Numbered from the stretch's first letter, positions 44,222 to 52,959 are shown. The stretch: 57,677 nt of DNA from an uncultured Bacteroidota bacterium (GCA_903916255.1 CAIWVW010000145.1:1-57677), one strand, 5' to 3'. Numbers and translations are program-made. Notes: generated from the sequence alone by a model not told the origin.

Positions 44222-44286
44222 CAAAGGTCAGCAAGTAAAAGAACGCTCGGGTTACATAACTTCACTAAAAAGTTACATAATTCACT
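44222..44286 (-). promoter_or_regulatory. Regulon promoter h (AraC-kinase-receiver operon)
   Basis: Half-sites are GTTACAT (44251-44257) and GTTACAT (44272-44278), both perfect, 21 bp apart, each followed by TTCAC. The TTTG box is the complement of 44222-44225, 25 nt away. The 21-bp unit is nearly an exact tandem repeat here, the clearest view of the operator. Confidence 0.88.
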
Positions 44287-44357
44287 GATTCAGTTTTTTC
44301 AGTAATATACGCCAAAAAAGCCCAGCATTTACGAATCCCGCTTGTTTGCATAAAAAA

Positions 44358-44385
44358 GTCCCGTTCCGGTTTATCGGAACGGGAC
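44358..44385 (-). terminator. Terminator of the 280-aa lipoprotein gene
   Basis: GTCCCGTTCCG (44358-44368) pairs with CGGAACGGGAC (44375-44385), a perfect 11-bp stem with a six-base loop. The minus-strand exit is TTTTTTATG. Confidence 0.92.
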
Positions 44386-44413
44386 GCCATTATCCACCTC
44401 ACTCTGCATTTAA

Positions 44414-45256
44414 CTATTTTAAAGCCACAACAACATATTTGCTTTCGCCCCAAAAGGCAGCAGGATTTGTTATAGTAATATAATCTGTTTTATCGTCACC
44501 TGTAATTGTATACGAATTATCAGGATGCGTAGTAATGAACTTTTTGAATTTTCCGTTCAGCGCAATGCCTTTCAAGGTTGTAAGGTCAGCCTGGGTATAG
44601 TTGGAATTATCAATTTCGGAATGTACTTTTGCGGTTCGTCCGATTCCTAAAAACCCGCCTTGTTTATCCACCACACCTTTGTCTTTTAATTCTTTTATTG
44701 TTCCGCTGGTGTAATACACGGTATTCTTTTCAGTAGTTAAATCGGCAACTTGAGCACGCTCAACATTTATAACTACAATACTGTCGTAAAAACTTGTAGT
44801 AACCGTTTGTAAGTCGCTGTTTGATTTGCTAAGGTTAGTTTGCAACATTGCAATCTCTGTATCCTTAATTGCAATCTGCTGAGAAAGATTTGTAACCAGG
44901 TATTGCAAATCAGCATTTTTATTGGTCATCTTTTTCAATTTTCCCTGAAGAACATTCATTTTCTTATCGTTCTCAACAATCCATGCATCCAGTTCTTTAA
45001 TTTCATCAATGGTCGTCGGTTTGTTTTCAGACTTATTGACGGTGATTATTTTCTCCCTTTCCTTAATACGGTCCAAGTTTTCCTGAATCTGCCTCACCTC
45101 GCTTAAATATGCCGAAATGTTAGAATCTTTTTGGTTTGCCTGCACCAGCAATACAGAGTCTTTATTCGCTAAGTCGGCCATCTTTTGCAACTGGTCGGAA
45201 TTTGAACATCCGGCAAGAGCGACCAATGCTGCAAAAATTAATACTGTCGTTTTCAT
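44414..45256 (-). CDS. Coiled-coil lipoprotein, 280 aa
   Basis: The protein has a lipobox (LVALAGCSNSD), a long coiled coil (about 40-165), and a conserved C-terminal domain (YYTSGTIKELKDKGVVDKQG, then FLGIGRTAKVHSE and an FWGESKYVVV end). This C-terminal pattern recurs in Bacteroidota lipoproteins that some annotations call Cbp1-like adhesins; I do not claim adhesion. It has its own promoter and terminator. Confidence 0.75.
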   Translation of the reverse strand: MKTTVLIFAALVALAGCSNSDQLQKMADLANKDSVLLVQANQKDSNISAYLSEVRQIQENLDRIKEREKIITVNKSENKPTTIDEIKELDAWIVENDKKMNVLQGKLKKMTNKNADLQYLVTNLSQQIAIKDTEIAMLQTNLSKSNSDLQTVTTSFYDSIVVINVERAQVADLTTEKNTVYYTSGTIKELKDKGVVDKQGGFLGIGRTAKVHSEIDNSNYTQADLTTLKGIALNGKFKKFITTHPDNSYTITGDDKTDYITITNPAAFWGESKYVVVALK

Positions 45257-45292
45257 GTTTTATTGATTTTAATTTAGGTTTTTATTATAGTG

Positions 45293-45358
45293 CAAAAGTG
45301 CGCCACTTACCGTAGAAATATGTTACACAATTTTTCAAATTACTTACATCATTCACAC
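45293..45358 (-). promoter_or_regulatory. Regulon promoter i (280-aa lipoprotein)
   Basis: Half-sites are GTTACAC (45322-45328) and CTTACAT (45343-45349), 21 bp apart, then TTCACAC. The TTTG box is the complement of 45293-45296, 25 nt away. Confidence 0.86.
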
Positions 45359-45436
45359 ATTTCAAATTATGCTCCTTATCGATAGAAGCCCTTTGACCGG
45401 CATATACTAGGCAGAGAGGGTATGTATTCGAATACT

Positions 45437-47062
45437 TTACTTTACTGAAATTAACTTGCCGGATTGGATTAATTTATTGTCGCCGATTAATTGATAAAAA
45501 TAAGTTCCTGAAGGAAGTTTACTTGTTTCGAAGGTGGTCGATTGGTTAATTATAGTTGCTTGCAGAACTTTATTTCCTAAAACATTGTAAACTCTGAATT
45601 CACAGTTATTAATTTCAGACAGGTCATTTACAACAACATGCATTGAATTCTCAAATGGGTTTGGATAAATTGTTGCCATATCTGTAATGGCATTGATAGA
45701 TGAAATGCCAACGGTTGTGCATCCTCCCGGAATTACCGGTGCAATAACTGTTACTGCAGTAGTTGTTAATGCGCCATTCGTTGTAAGTAATCTCCCTTCT
45801 ATATTAACTCCTGTGTTAATTGCACCCAATGCCCCGTTGTGGCAAATTATGGTTCCGCAAAAGACGGAATAGTTGTTGATTTTTACGGCACCTTCAATTT
45901 GCCAGAATACGTTTTTTGACTGTGCTCCGTTAATTAATTTAACTTTTGAATATACGCCGGTAGAAAAAGCTCCTTCAATTCTTAAAACAAATACGCCATT
46001 GACATTGCCTTCGGCATTCAGATAAAGAGTATCTGTAAAAACAGTAGCTGCATTTAGTAAATATGTATGTGGAGTAAGAACAAGATTGTTTCCGAATTGA
46101 GCCGGATACAAAAGTTGAATGTCATATGGCAGTGTGCTAATATCATTGTAGGCCGTTACCAAATCATGCGCACACACTGCCGTTGAGCCGTCGGGTATTG
46201 TATGAATTGTACCTGTAACATCCGCCGCATTAAATCCTGTTGCCGAACCATTATTGCTCCCGATATCTCCGGTAACATAGGTTACACCGGAATTTGAAAC
46301 AGCCCCTATGGAAGAAAATAATGCATAACATGCCGTTGCACCAAGTGTGGGTGCTGCAGGGCCTGTAAGCAGAGGGCTTCCACAACCTATAGGGGTATAT
46401 GCCAATACACCATCTACATTAACCGCACCTGTAGTTGAAAGTGCTCGGCCTTCCAATGTATCACCGGTGTATATTGTAATTGCTGCGTTGTTTGCTATAA
46501 CAGTTCCCTTCATACTGGTTCCGGCAGCCATGCTTACCATGCCTTCTACCTTCCAAAATACATTGCACGCTTCCGTTCCATTTATCAATATAATTTTAGA
46601 TGCTGCGTTTGTAGAGAATGAACCTTGAATTTGAAAAACAAATACCGCATTGGCATTACCTTTTGCATTTAAATAAAGTTTCAGGTTAAGAACAGCCGCG
46701 CCGCTTATGGAGTATACGCCTGCAACAAGAGTATCACCGTTTCCAATTAAAGGTGCCGGGAAAAAAGTTGGAATGTCGGCATTTAGTTGATTATATGCAC
46801 TCAACAAATCGGCTGCACAAGTTGCACTTGCGCCATTGTTATCGTCCATCACACCATTCACATTTCCGAAACCTGTGCTGGAACCGTTGTTGGTTCCAAC
46901 GTTGCCCGTAACCTGTGAGATGCCTGTGTTAGTCACGGCTCCATTGGTAGAGAAGAGTTCAAAGTTAGCCGCTGTGCCTAAGTTCGGGGCCTGGGCGAAA
47001 GTAAAGAATGGCGACAGTAATAAGACAATTACAGTTAATTTATTTAGGAGTTTTGTTTTCAT
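45437..47062 (-). CDS. Tandem DUF3494 ice-binding-like protein with T9SS sorting domain
   Basis: The 541-residue protein has a signal peptide, two DUF3494 (ice-binding-like) domains at about 26-228 and 238-450, and a T9SS type A sorting domain at about 465-541 (TIYPNPFENSMHVVV, VYNVLGNKVL, LPSGTYFYQLI). Both domains carry the family pattern: LGTAANFELFSTNGAVTNTG, then a VTGNVGTNNG turn, an ADLLSAYNQL helix, and FVFQIQGSFST. DUF3494 proteins bind ice or act as surface adhesins with a beta-helix fold. Export is predicted to the cell surface. Ice binding is untested. Confidence 0.9.
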   Translation of the reverse strand: MKTKLLNKLTVIVLLLSPFFTFAQAPNLGTAANFELFSTNGAVTNTGISQVTGNVGTNNGSSTGFGNVNGVMDDNNGASATCAADLLSAYNQLNADIPTFFPAPLIGNGDTLVAGVYSISGAAVLNLKLYLNAKGNANAVFVFQIQGSFSTNAASKIILINGTEACNVFWKVEGMVSMAAGTSMKGTVIANNAAITIYTGDTLEGRALSTTGAVNVDGVLAYTPIGCGSPLLTGPAAPTLGATACYALFSSIGAVSNSGVTYVTGDIGSNNGSATGFNAADVTGTIHTIPDGSTAVCAHDLVTAYNDISTLPYDIQLLYPAQFGNNLVLTPHTYLLNAATVFTDTLYLNAEGNVNGVFVLRIEGAFSTGVYSKVKLINGAQSKNVFWQIEGAVKINNYSVFCGTIICHNGALGAINTGVNIEGRLLTTNGALTTTAVTVIAPVIPGGCTTVGISSINAITDMATIYPNPFENSMHVVVNDLSEINNCEFRVYNVLGNKVLQATIINQSTTFETSKLPSGTYFYQLIGDNKLIQSGKLISVK

Positions 47063-47100
47063 GCCGATTGAATTTTAATTGTGAAGTGATTTTCACTATG

Positions 47101-47166
47101 CAAAACTGCCTGAATTAAATTCGAAAACCCTTACACAATCCGGTATAAGAGTTACATCAATCACAT
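47101..47166 (-). promoter_or_regulatory. Regulon promoter j (DUF3494 protein)
   Basis: Half-sites are CTTACAC (47130-47136) and GTTACAT (47151-47157), 21 bp apart, then ATCACAT. The TTTG box is the complement of 47101-47104, 25 nt away. Confidence 0.86.
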
Positions 47167-47177
47167 ATTATAAAAAC

Positions 47178-47209
47178 AAATGCCCGCTGCAATTTTGCAG
47201 CGGGCATTT
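47178..47209 (-). terminator. Terminator of the His-rich protein gene
   Basis: AAATGCCCGCTGC (47178-47190) pairs with GCAGCGGGCATTT (47197-47209), a 13-bp stem with a six-base loop. The minus-strand exit continues TGTTTTTATAAT. Confidence 0.92.
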
Positions 47210-47225
47210 GTTTTAACTGACCACA

Positions 47226-47663
47226 TTAGTGCTTGTCATGCCCATGGTCATCACCGCCATGTCCTTTATCATTACCCGGCCGTTGGCCGAAAGTTTTCTG
47301 TTCTTGCCCGTGGTTATACCCTTTAGGATAATCCCTCTGATGGTCCTTGTAATTATCATACGGCCTTTCTCCATGATAATCTTTAAGCAACACCTTGTGT
47401 CCACCATATAAATCATAATCTCTGTGTGCGCGAGGCAAATTGGCTGAATGTATCCATCTTCCATTCGAATTATAAATATACATAGAAGAACTCACATCAT
47501 AGTAAGCCTGAATGTCCGGAATATAATAATACCTAACTCCAACTCCTTCCGCAGGCCCCCAGGGCGGTGGGTTTCCCAATGTTGCGGTAACCACAACCTG
47601 AGAATGCATTGCGCCCGCTGCGAACAGTAATAATGCACTGATTAATAATTTTATCTTTTTCAT
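47226..47663 (-). CDS. Secreted His-rich protein, 145 aa
   Basis: The protein has a signal peptide (ending near AMHSQ), a conserved central segment (WGPAEGVGVRYYYIPDIQAY, then YDVSSSMYIYNSNGRWI and YDLYGGHKVLLKDYHG), and a C-terminal tail rich in His, Gly, Asp and Lys. The tail could bind metal or simply be flexible. Similar short Bacteroidota envelope proteins are known to me only as hypothetical. It has its own promoter and terminator, so it is monocistronic. Confidence 0.72.
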   Translation of the reverse strand: MKKIKLLISALLLFAAGAMHSQVVVTATLGNPPPWGPAEGVGVRYYYIPDIQAYYDVSSSMYIYNSNGRWIHSANLPRAHRDYDLYGGHKVLLKDYHGERPYDNYKDHQRDYPKGYNHGQEQKTFGQRPGNDKGHGGDDHGHDKH

Positions 47664-47703
47664 TTTAATTTATTTTATATCGTGAATTAATTTTCACGAT
47701 ATG

Positions 47704-47769
47704 CAAAGATGCAGTGCCGCCCCCGGAAAGTTGTTGCAAGGTTTCTTAAATAACTTATATCATTCACAC
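47704..47769 (-). promoter_or_regulatory. Regulon promoter k (His-rich protein)
   Basis: Half-sites are GTTGCAA (47733-47739) and CTTATAT (47754-47760), 21 bp apart and the most divergent pair of the 13, then a perfect TTCACACA. The TTTG box is the complement of 47704-47707, 25 nt away. Confidence 0.75.
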
Positions 47770-47772
47770 ATT

Positions 47773-48396
47773 TTATTCACCTGTAATGGGCAGTGCAATC
47801 GATTTGTGTTTTCTTACCTCGCGAACTTTTCCGAATACATGTAAAAAATTCTGGGAAATCGTAAAAAAATCGACCCGGCCACCTATACCTACTAAAGGAT
47901 ACTTATTAATCAAATCATACCCTCCGAACAAGGTAAAAGCTCCTATGCCTATAAATCCCCCGGCAAAAAAGCCGGCCAGTCTGTTTAGGCTGAAGTTGTT
48001 CTCTATGCCTGCGTCGCCCAGCACACCAAAGAAAAAGGTAGGGTCAATCGTAATTTTTTCATTTTCGTTAAATATAAAATCACCATAAAACCAGGTATAG
48101 CCCAATCCTAAGCTTACATTAGGGCTGACTACAGCGTCTCCATTTGTAATTTCAATACTGCTGAAGGTAATGGGAATTGTGAGTGAGCCCATAATTTTTG
48201 CTTTATACATCGTATTATAATACAGTGTATCCGGCCATTGTTTTGGCTTGCCTGAAAGGTCATTCTTTTTTGTGGAATCCGGAAATGTGTATCCCCTCTT
48301 CGTAAGGAATTTTGCAATCGGGTTCCTGTTATCCTGCCCTAAGGCCATAGAAATCGTAAAAACTAAAAAGCAAAAAATTGTAAAAGGAGATTTCAT
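47773..48396 (-). CDS. Putative outer-membrane protein, 207 aa
   Basis: The protein has a signal peptide (MKSPFTIFCFLVFTISMALG) and a region of alternating strands with aromatic residues (LGLGYTWFYGDFIF, GFFAGGFIGIGAFTLFGGY, VDFFTISQNFLHVFG). This suggests a small outer-membrane beta-barrel, but I recognise no family. It begins 20 bp after the TTTG box of promoter l. Confidence 0.65.
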   Translation of the reverse strand: MKSPFTIFCFLVFTISMALGQDNRNPIAKFLTKRGYTFPDSTKKNDLSGKPKQWPDTLYYNTMYKAKIMGSLTIPITFSSIEITNGDAVVSPNVSLGLGYTWFYGDFIFNENEKITIDPTFFFGVLGDAGIENNFSLNRLAGFFAGGFIGIGAFTLFGGYDLINKYPLVGIGGRVDFFTISQNFLHVFGKVREVRKHKSIALPITGE

Positions 48397-48416
48397 TATA
48401 AGTAAGTATTAATTTG

Positions 48417-48482
48417 CAAAAGTGTATAGATGAAACGGCGAAGGACTTACACATTTGCTGAAAAATCTTACATAAATTACAT
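48417..48482 (-). promoter_or_regulatory. Regulon promoter l (207-aa protein)
   Basis: Half-sites are CTTACAC (48446-48452) and CTTACAT (48467-48473), 21 bp apart, then ATTACAT. The TTTG box is the complement of 48417-48420, 25 nt away. Confidence 0.86.
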
Positions 48483-48564
48483 TTTCAACATGCAATCGAT
48501 ATTTCAAAACAATAAAAAAGCGCTTGTTTTAGAGGTGCTATTTTATATTTTAAATAGAGCAGGA

Positions 48565-48804
48565 CTAATTATATGTTGCATGAAGTTTTATGTCCTCTAT
48601 TTTAACATCGCCGGCAAGCCTGATATATTCCTCTGCTAAAACAGCGCATTCAGCAGCTTTTTCAGTATTCCCTTTCTTCAGATAAACGGCAGATTTGTCA
48701 TCGTATTCCGAAGCACTTTTTAAATATTCAATGATTTGCCTGTGATTTTCTGCGGCAGTCAAAATGATATTTTCAGGGTTGGTTGGGGTGGCTGGTATTC
48801 TCAT
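48565..48804 (-). CDS. Small helical protein, 79 aa
   Basis: The protein is mostly helical and acidic (IILTAAENHRQIIEYLKSAS, then KSAVYLKKGNTEKAAECAVLAEEYIRLA), resembling a TPR-like helix pair. It has no signal peptide. It lies 39 bp after the 119-residue gene and is probably on the same transcript. Function is unknown. Confidence 0.65.
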   Translation of the reverse strand: MRIPATPTNPENIILTAAENHRQIIEYLKSASEYDDKSAVYLKKGNTEKAAECAVLAEEYIRLAGDVKIEDIKLHATYN

Positions 48805-48843
48805 TTGTAAATAATTTTATGGATGCATTTTTCAAGTACTCCT

Positions 48844-49203
48844 TTATTCGGCTGCCTTTTCTGCATTTTTACCATAAAAGGTATAGCTGAAGAAATTGAT
48901 GAGTGTGGGTATTCCTTGCTTTGCCGCAGAATCCTGCCTGGAAAGAAATGTAAATTCACTCTCTGCCTGTATGGAATTAAAATCCGTACTCACAAGTGTT
49001 CCTTTATCCGTTCTCAAAATTATATAATACCCTTTTTTTAATGTGTTAAAACCTAAAAAGAGTTTATCTGCGATATAATGAACTCCATCATTGAATACCG
49101 TAAGGTTAATGTCCTTAAAGTTCCGCTCTTCGTATTTATGGTTTAGAATTCCAGGAAGAGATTTTATATTTTCTGTTGTTGCAGTTGTCATGGTTTTTGG
49201 CAT
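48844..49203 (-). CDS. Hypothetical protein, 119 aa, first gene of unit m
   Basis: I recognise no family. The protein is soluble and mixed, with aromatic strands (YYIILRTDKGTLVST) and no signal peptide. The start may be ATG 49203 or the in-frame ATG at 49191; both lie downstream of the TTTG box. It carries its own copy of the shared promoter and appears co-transcribed with the 79-residue gene. Confidence 0.65.
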   Translation of the reverse strand: MPKTMTTATTENIKSLPGILNHKYEERNFKDINLTVFNDGVHYIADKLFLGFNTLKKGYYIILRTDKGTLVSTDFNSIQAESEFTFLSRQDSAAKQGIPTLINFFSYTFYGKNAEKAAE

Positions 49204-49228
49204 TAAGAGTGAATAAATAAGTACGCTG

Positions 49229-49294
49229 CAAAAATGGAGCTATTAAAGGCAAAAGGCATTACATCGCAATCGGGAAAAATTACATATATCACAT
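49229..49294 (-). promoter_or_regulatory. Regulon promoter m (119-aa and 79-aa proteins)
   Basis: Half-sites are ATTACAT (49258-49264) and ATTACAT (49279-49285), identical and 21 bp apart, then ATCACAT. The TTTG box is the complement of 49229-49232, 25 nt away. This is the last copy; no site precedes the plus-strand gene at 49441. Confidence 0.86.
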
Positions 49295-49382
49295 ATTTAA
49301 GGGCGCTTTGCACTTTCTATTTACGTATTCATACCGGAATAAAAGACCCCGACATTTTCCCGGTTTTTAGCTGATAAAATCT

Positions 49383-49408
49383 TTGGTTCAAAAAAAATCG
49401 TAAACTTG
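49383..49408 (+). promoter_or_regulatory. Weak candidate promoter of the kelch/SprB gene
   Basis: TTG at 49383-49385 and TAAACTTG at 49401-49408 resemble the -33 and -7 elements, with one mismatch in the latter. It lies 32 bp before the ATG. The direct-repeat operator found in the minus-strand units is absent. Confidence 0.35.
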
Positions 49409-49440
49409 CATATTAATTTAATCCAATTTTAATAATCACC

Positions 49441-52400
49441 ATGAAAAAGCAGATAGTTACTTTTTTAAATCTTTTCGTTTTATTTATTCTGGTAGGAAGC
49501 AATACGTCTGCCCAAATTGGCACATGGACCGCCCTGACAAATAAGGCCCCAAATAACTGCAACGGCGTAATGTTGCTTTTGACCGACGGAACCGTAATTT
49601 GTAAAGATGATGCAGGTACGGGCCAGGGAACAGGCTGGAATAAACTTACCCCTGACAATACGGGCAGTTATGCAAACGGCACATGGACTTCCATTGCAAA
49701 TATGAATTATGACCGCTTGTTTTTTTCATCACAGGTATTGCCCAGCGGTAAAGTATACGCCGCAGGCGGCGAATACGGAGCGGGAGCCACCCATGGGGAA
49801 GTGTACGACCCGGTTGCAAATACATGGACAGTGTGCGGCAGCTTACCCGCCAACTGGAATGTATATGACGGAAATTCTGAACTGCTTTACACCGGAAATG
49901 TGTTGGAAGGCCCACAGATTGGGGCAAACAACACACTTGCCCCTCAGCCTTGCATAAGCATTTTACAATGGAACCCTGCAACTTTAGATTATATAAATGA
50001 AAACCCCGAGCCCGAAAACCATGACGAGGCTTCCTGGCTTAAATTGCCGGACAGTACAGTACTTACTGTTGGAATGCCTTATCCAAGCAATCCTGCTCAA
50101 GATTCATCATGCAGGTACATACCTCAAACAAATACCTGGCTTGTAGACGGGATGACACCAAACAATATTTACGACCAATGGGGCTTTGAAGCAGGCCCGT
50201 CGTTTTTGCTTCCTAACAGACAAGCTATTTTCTTTGGTGCAACCCAATACAATGCTCTTTACACACCATCGGGCAACCATACCACTAAAGGCACCTGGAG
50301 CGCTGCTGCCAATTTTCCCGTTATTGCAAGTGCACAGATGGCTATGACGGATGCCGCCGGATGCATGATGGTAAATGGACATATTCTTTTGGCCGTTTCA
50401 CCTGCAAATACAAGCAGCAATAACCAATTTCTATCTCCCATTTATTTTTTAGAATATGATTATACCACCAATACTTTTACACAGGTTACATCCATATTAC
50501 CTACAATTGGCACAGACGAAATTGCAGGCGTACCTTGTAATTTTTCCAATATGCTTCAATTACCCAACGGCCAAGTTCTTTTTGGCGAATCGGAAGAAGG
50601 CGTTAACCAATACTGGGTATATACTCCCGGCAGTGGCCCTATCCCGCAAGGTAAACCAACCATCAATTCAATCATTCCGGGCGGTTGTCCAAATTATAAA
50701 TTAACCGGCAAGCTCTTTAACGGAATTTCAGAAGGTGCAGGTTTTGGAGATGATTGGCAAAACTCTACCAACTATCCGATTATCCGTTTGCAGAATGCAG
50801 CCGGTAATGTTTATTATTGTAAAACTACCAATTGGAACAGGGTAGGAGCAGTGATGACCGATAGCCTGGAAGATACGGTAGATTTTTCCCTGCCCGCGGC
50901 TCTTCCGGCAGGAACATATTCGCTCGTAGTTACGGCTAATGGTTTCGCTTCCAATCCTACTATATTCGAAACACTTGGTATAACTATTGCTTCGCATACA
51001 AATGCAACCTGCGCCGTTGGTGGAACAGCTACTGCAAATGCAGCCACAGGCGGGCTTTCACCTTATACCTATTCATGGGCGCCATCTGGCGGAACAAACC
51101 TAACGGCAACCGGCCTAAGCGGAGGAAGTTACACAATTACGGTAACGGATAATAATGGATGCACGGCAACTGCATCTGTAACTATTACCCAACCTATGCT
51201 TACAATTACAATAGCTTCCACAACAGGTGCAAACTGCAGTTCGGCAGGAAGCGCTACAGCTAATGCAGCTACGGGTGGAACTGCACCTTATACCTATAGC
51301 TGGTCGCCAATTGGAGGAACAAATCTTACAGCCAACGGACTTAGCGCCGGCAGTTATACTATTACTGCAACAGATAAAAACGGATGCCAGGGATTTGCCA
51401 CGGCCACTATTACACAACCTACACTAAGCATCACTATCGCATCGCAAACAAACTCCAATTGCACAGGGTCAGGCACCGCAACAGCGAATGCAGCCACCGG
51501 AGGAACAGCGCCTTATACCTACAGCTGGTCGCCAAGCGGCGGAACAAACCTTACCGCTACAGGCCTGAGTGCGGGAACATATACCATTACAGCAACCGAT
51601 GCTCACGGCTGTACCGGAACAGTTTCTGTTACCATTTCAGCTGCGGCATATACTACACTTTTCTCTCAAAATTTTGAGGGAACGGCAACCATTTATAAAA
51701 ATGGTGTAGTGCTTACCGGTGGCACTCCGGCAACCATTCCTGCAAGCCAAACATGGGGAAGCGGTGAAACCACGGATGGCGTTAACACATTGCATAGAGA
51801 TGATACACAAGGCGCATGGACAAGCAACGATGACATATGCGGACAGGGCTCCGCGCCTTTTCCAACATGTGCTGCCAACGGAACAACCTATTCAGCAATT
51901 TTTGATAACTGGGATGCCGCTACAAATTCTACCGGAAATATAGTTTCCCCGACAATTAACCTCACCGGCGCCAATTGCGGTACAACTTTTTCCTTTTATT
52001 ATTTTAACGGAGATTGCTATAGCGGAAATAACCAGGCATCGATGGCTTTGAAATTCGACAATGGAAGCGGATATACTACCGTATGGTCTGATGCTACTGG
52101 CTGCACCGGCGGATGGGTTAAAGTCACCGTTGCTGTTCCTGCAACTTATTTTGTCGCCACATTTAATTTTCAATTTCTTGTTACCGCAGGTAATTTAAAT
52201 GGCGACACGTATCCTGTCGGGATAGATGAAATTGTAATTCAAACTCCTTCAGCATTAAGCGCATCAGCAAGTGGTGCCGGTGGAAATTGCAGTGGGTCAG
52301 GAACCGCTACCGCTGCGCCTTGCGGAGGTGCAGCGCCCTATACCTATTTATGGTCGAACGCAAAAACCACGGCAACTATCAGCGGACTTACGCAAGGAAG

Positions 52401-52959
52401 TTACAGTGTAACCATTACAGATTCATGCGGCAATTCTTCAACAGCTTCAACAAGTATAACCCAACCTGCGGCTATCAGTGCAGTGAAAACTACTACAGTT
52501 GATAACGGGTCTTGCAATGGAACGGCAAAAGTTAATGCCTCAGGCGGCACGCCTCCTTATACCTATCTATGGTCTCCCAACAATCAAACAACAGACTCAA
52601 TCGGTAATCAATGTGCAGGCACTTATTGCTGTACCATAACCGACAATAAAGGTTGTATTGATACTGTTTGCGTTATTGTAAACCTGTCAACCGGAATAAA
52701 TGCCATCAGCAATTCATCTTCTTTAACCGTTTATCCTAACCCCAACAATGGCAGTTTCACTATTCAGTCCTCCGCATTCAATGGTCAATCTTCAATTGAG
52801 ATTTATAATGTTCTGGGCGAGAAAGTGTATTCACAACTCTCAACGCTCTATTCTCCGCTTTCAATTACGTTGAACCAACCAAATGGGGTTTATTTTTACC
52901 GTGTGGTAACTGAATCCGGCGCCTTATTGAATGAAGGGAAATTGGTTATTGTAAAGTAA
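49441..52959 (+). CDS. T9SS surface protein with kelch-like propeller and SprB repeats
   Basis: The 1172-residue protein has a signal peptide ending at AQIG, an N-terminal galactose-oxidase/kelch-like beta-propeller (about 25-510, with repeated Gly-rich strands such as PSGKVYAAGGEYG), three SprB repeats (about 513-733, each with PYTYSWxPxGGTN and SYTITVTD), a separate adhesion-type domain (about 735-935, NFEGTATIYKNG), two more SprB repeats, and a T9SS sorting domain (about 1088-1172, LTVYPNPNNGSFTI). It is exported to the cell surface and may bind carbohydrate or aid gliding adhesion. The gene is followed by a strong terminator. Confidence 0.85.
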   Translation: MKKQIVTFLNLFVLFILVGSNTSAQIGTWTALTNKAPNNCNGVMLLLTDGTVICKDDAGTGQGTGWNKLTPDNTGSYANGTWTSIANMNYDRLFFSSQVLPSGKVYAAGGEYGAGATHGEVYDPVANTWTVCGSLPANWNVYDGNSELLYTGNVLEGPQIGANNTLAPQPCISILQWNPATLDYINENPEPENHDEASWLKLPDSTVLTVGMPYPSNPAQDSSCRYIPQTNTWLVDGMTPNNIYDQWGFEAGPSFLLPNRQAIFFGATQYNALYTPSGNHTTKGTWSAAANFPVIASAQMAMTDAAGCMMVNGHILLAVSPANTSSNNQFLSPIYFLEYDYTTNTFTQVTSILPTIGTDEIAGVPCNFSNMLQLPNGQVLFGESEEGVNQYWVYTPGSGPIPQGKPTINSIIPGGCPNYKLTGKLFNGISEGAGFGDDWQNSTNYPIIRLQNAAGNVYYCKTTNWNRVGAVMTDSLEDTVDFSLPAALPAGTYSLVVTANGFASNPTIFETLGITIASHTNATCAVGGTATANAATGGLSPYTYSWAPSGGTNLTATGLSGGSYTITVTDNNGCTATASVTITQPMLTITIASTTGANCSSAGSATANAATGGTAPYTYSWSPIGGTNLTANGLSAGSYTITATDKNGCQGFATATITQPTLSITIASQTNSNCTGSGTATANAATGGTAPYTYSWSPSGGTNLTATGLSAGTYTITATDAHGCTGTVSVTISAAAYTTLFSQNFEGTATIYKNGVVLTGGTPATIPASQTWGSGETTDGVNTLHRDDTQGAWTSNDDICGQGSAPFPTCAANGTTYSAIFDNWDAATNSTGNIVSPTINLTGANCGTTFSFYYFNGDCYSGNNQASMALKFDNGSGYTTVWSDATGCTGGWVKVTVAVPATYFVATFNFQFLVTAGNLNGDTYPVGIDEIVIQTPSALSASASGAGGNCSGSGTATAAPCGGAAPYTYLWSNAKTTATISGLTQGSYSVTITDSCGNSSTASTSITQPAAISAVKTTTVDNGSCNGTAKVNASGGTPPYTYLWSPNNQTTDSIGNQCAGTYCCTITDNKGCIDTVCVIVNLSTGINAISNSSSLTVYPNPNNGSFTIQSSAFNGQSSIEIYNVLGEKVYSQLSTLYSPLSITLNQPNGVYFYRVVTESGALLNEGKLVIVK

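Noticed and set aside
44265-44453. 62-residue minus-strand frame
   Set aside because: It overlaps the end of the lipoprotein gene, a perfect terminator hairpin and the AraC promoter.
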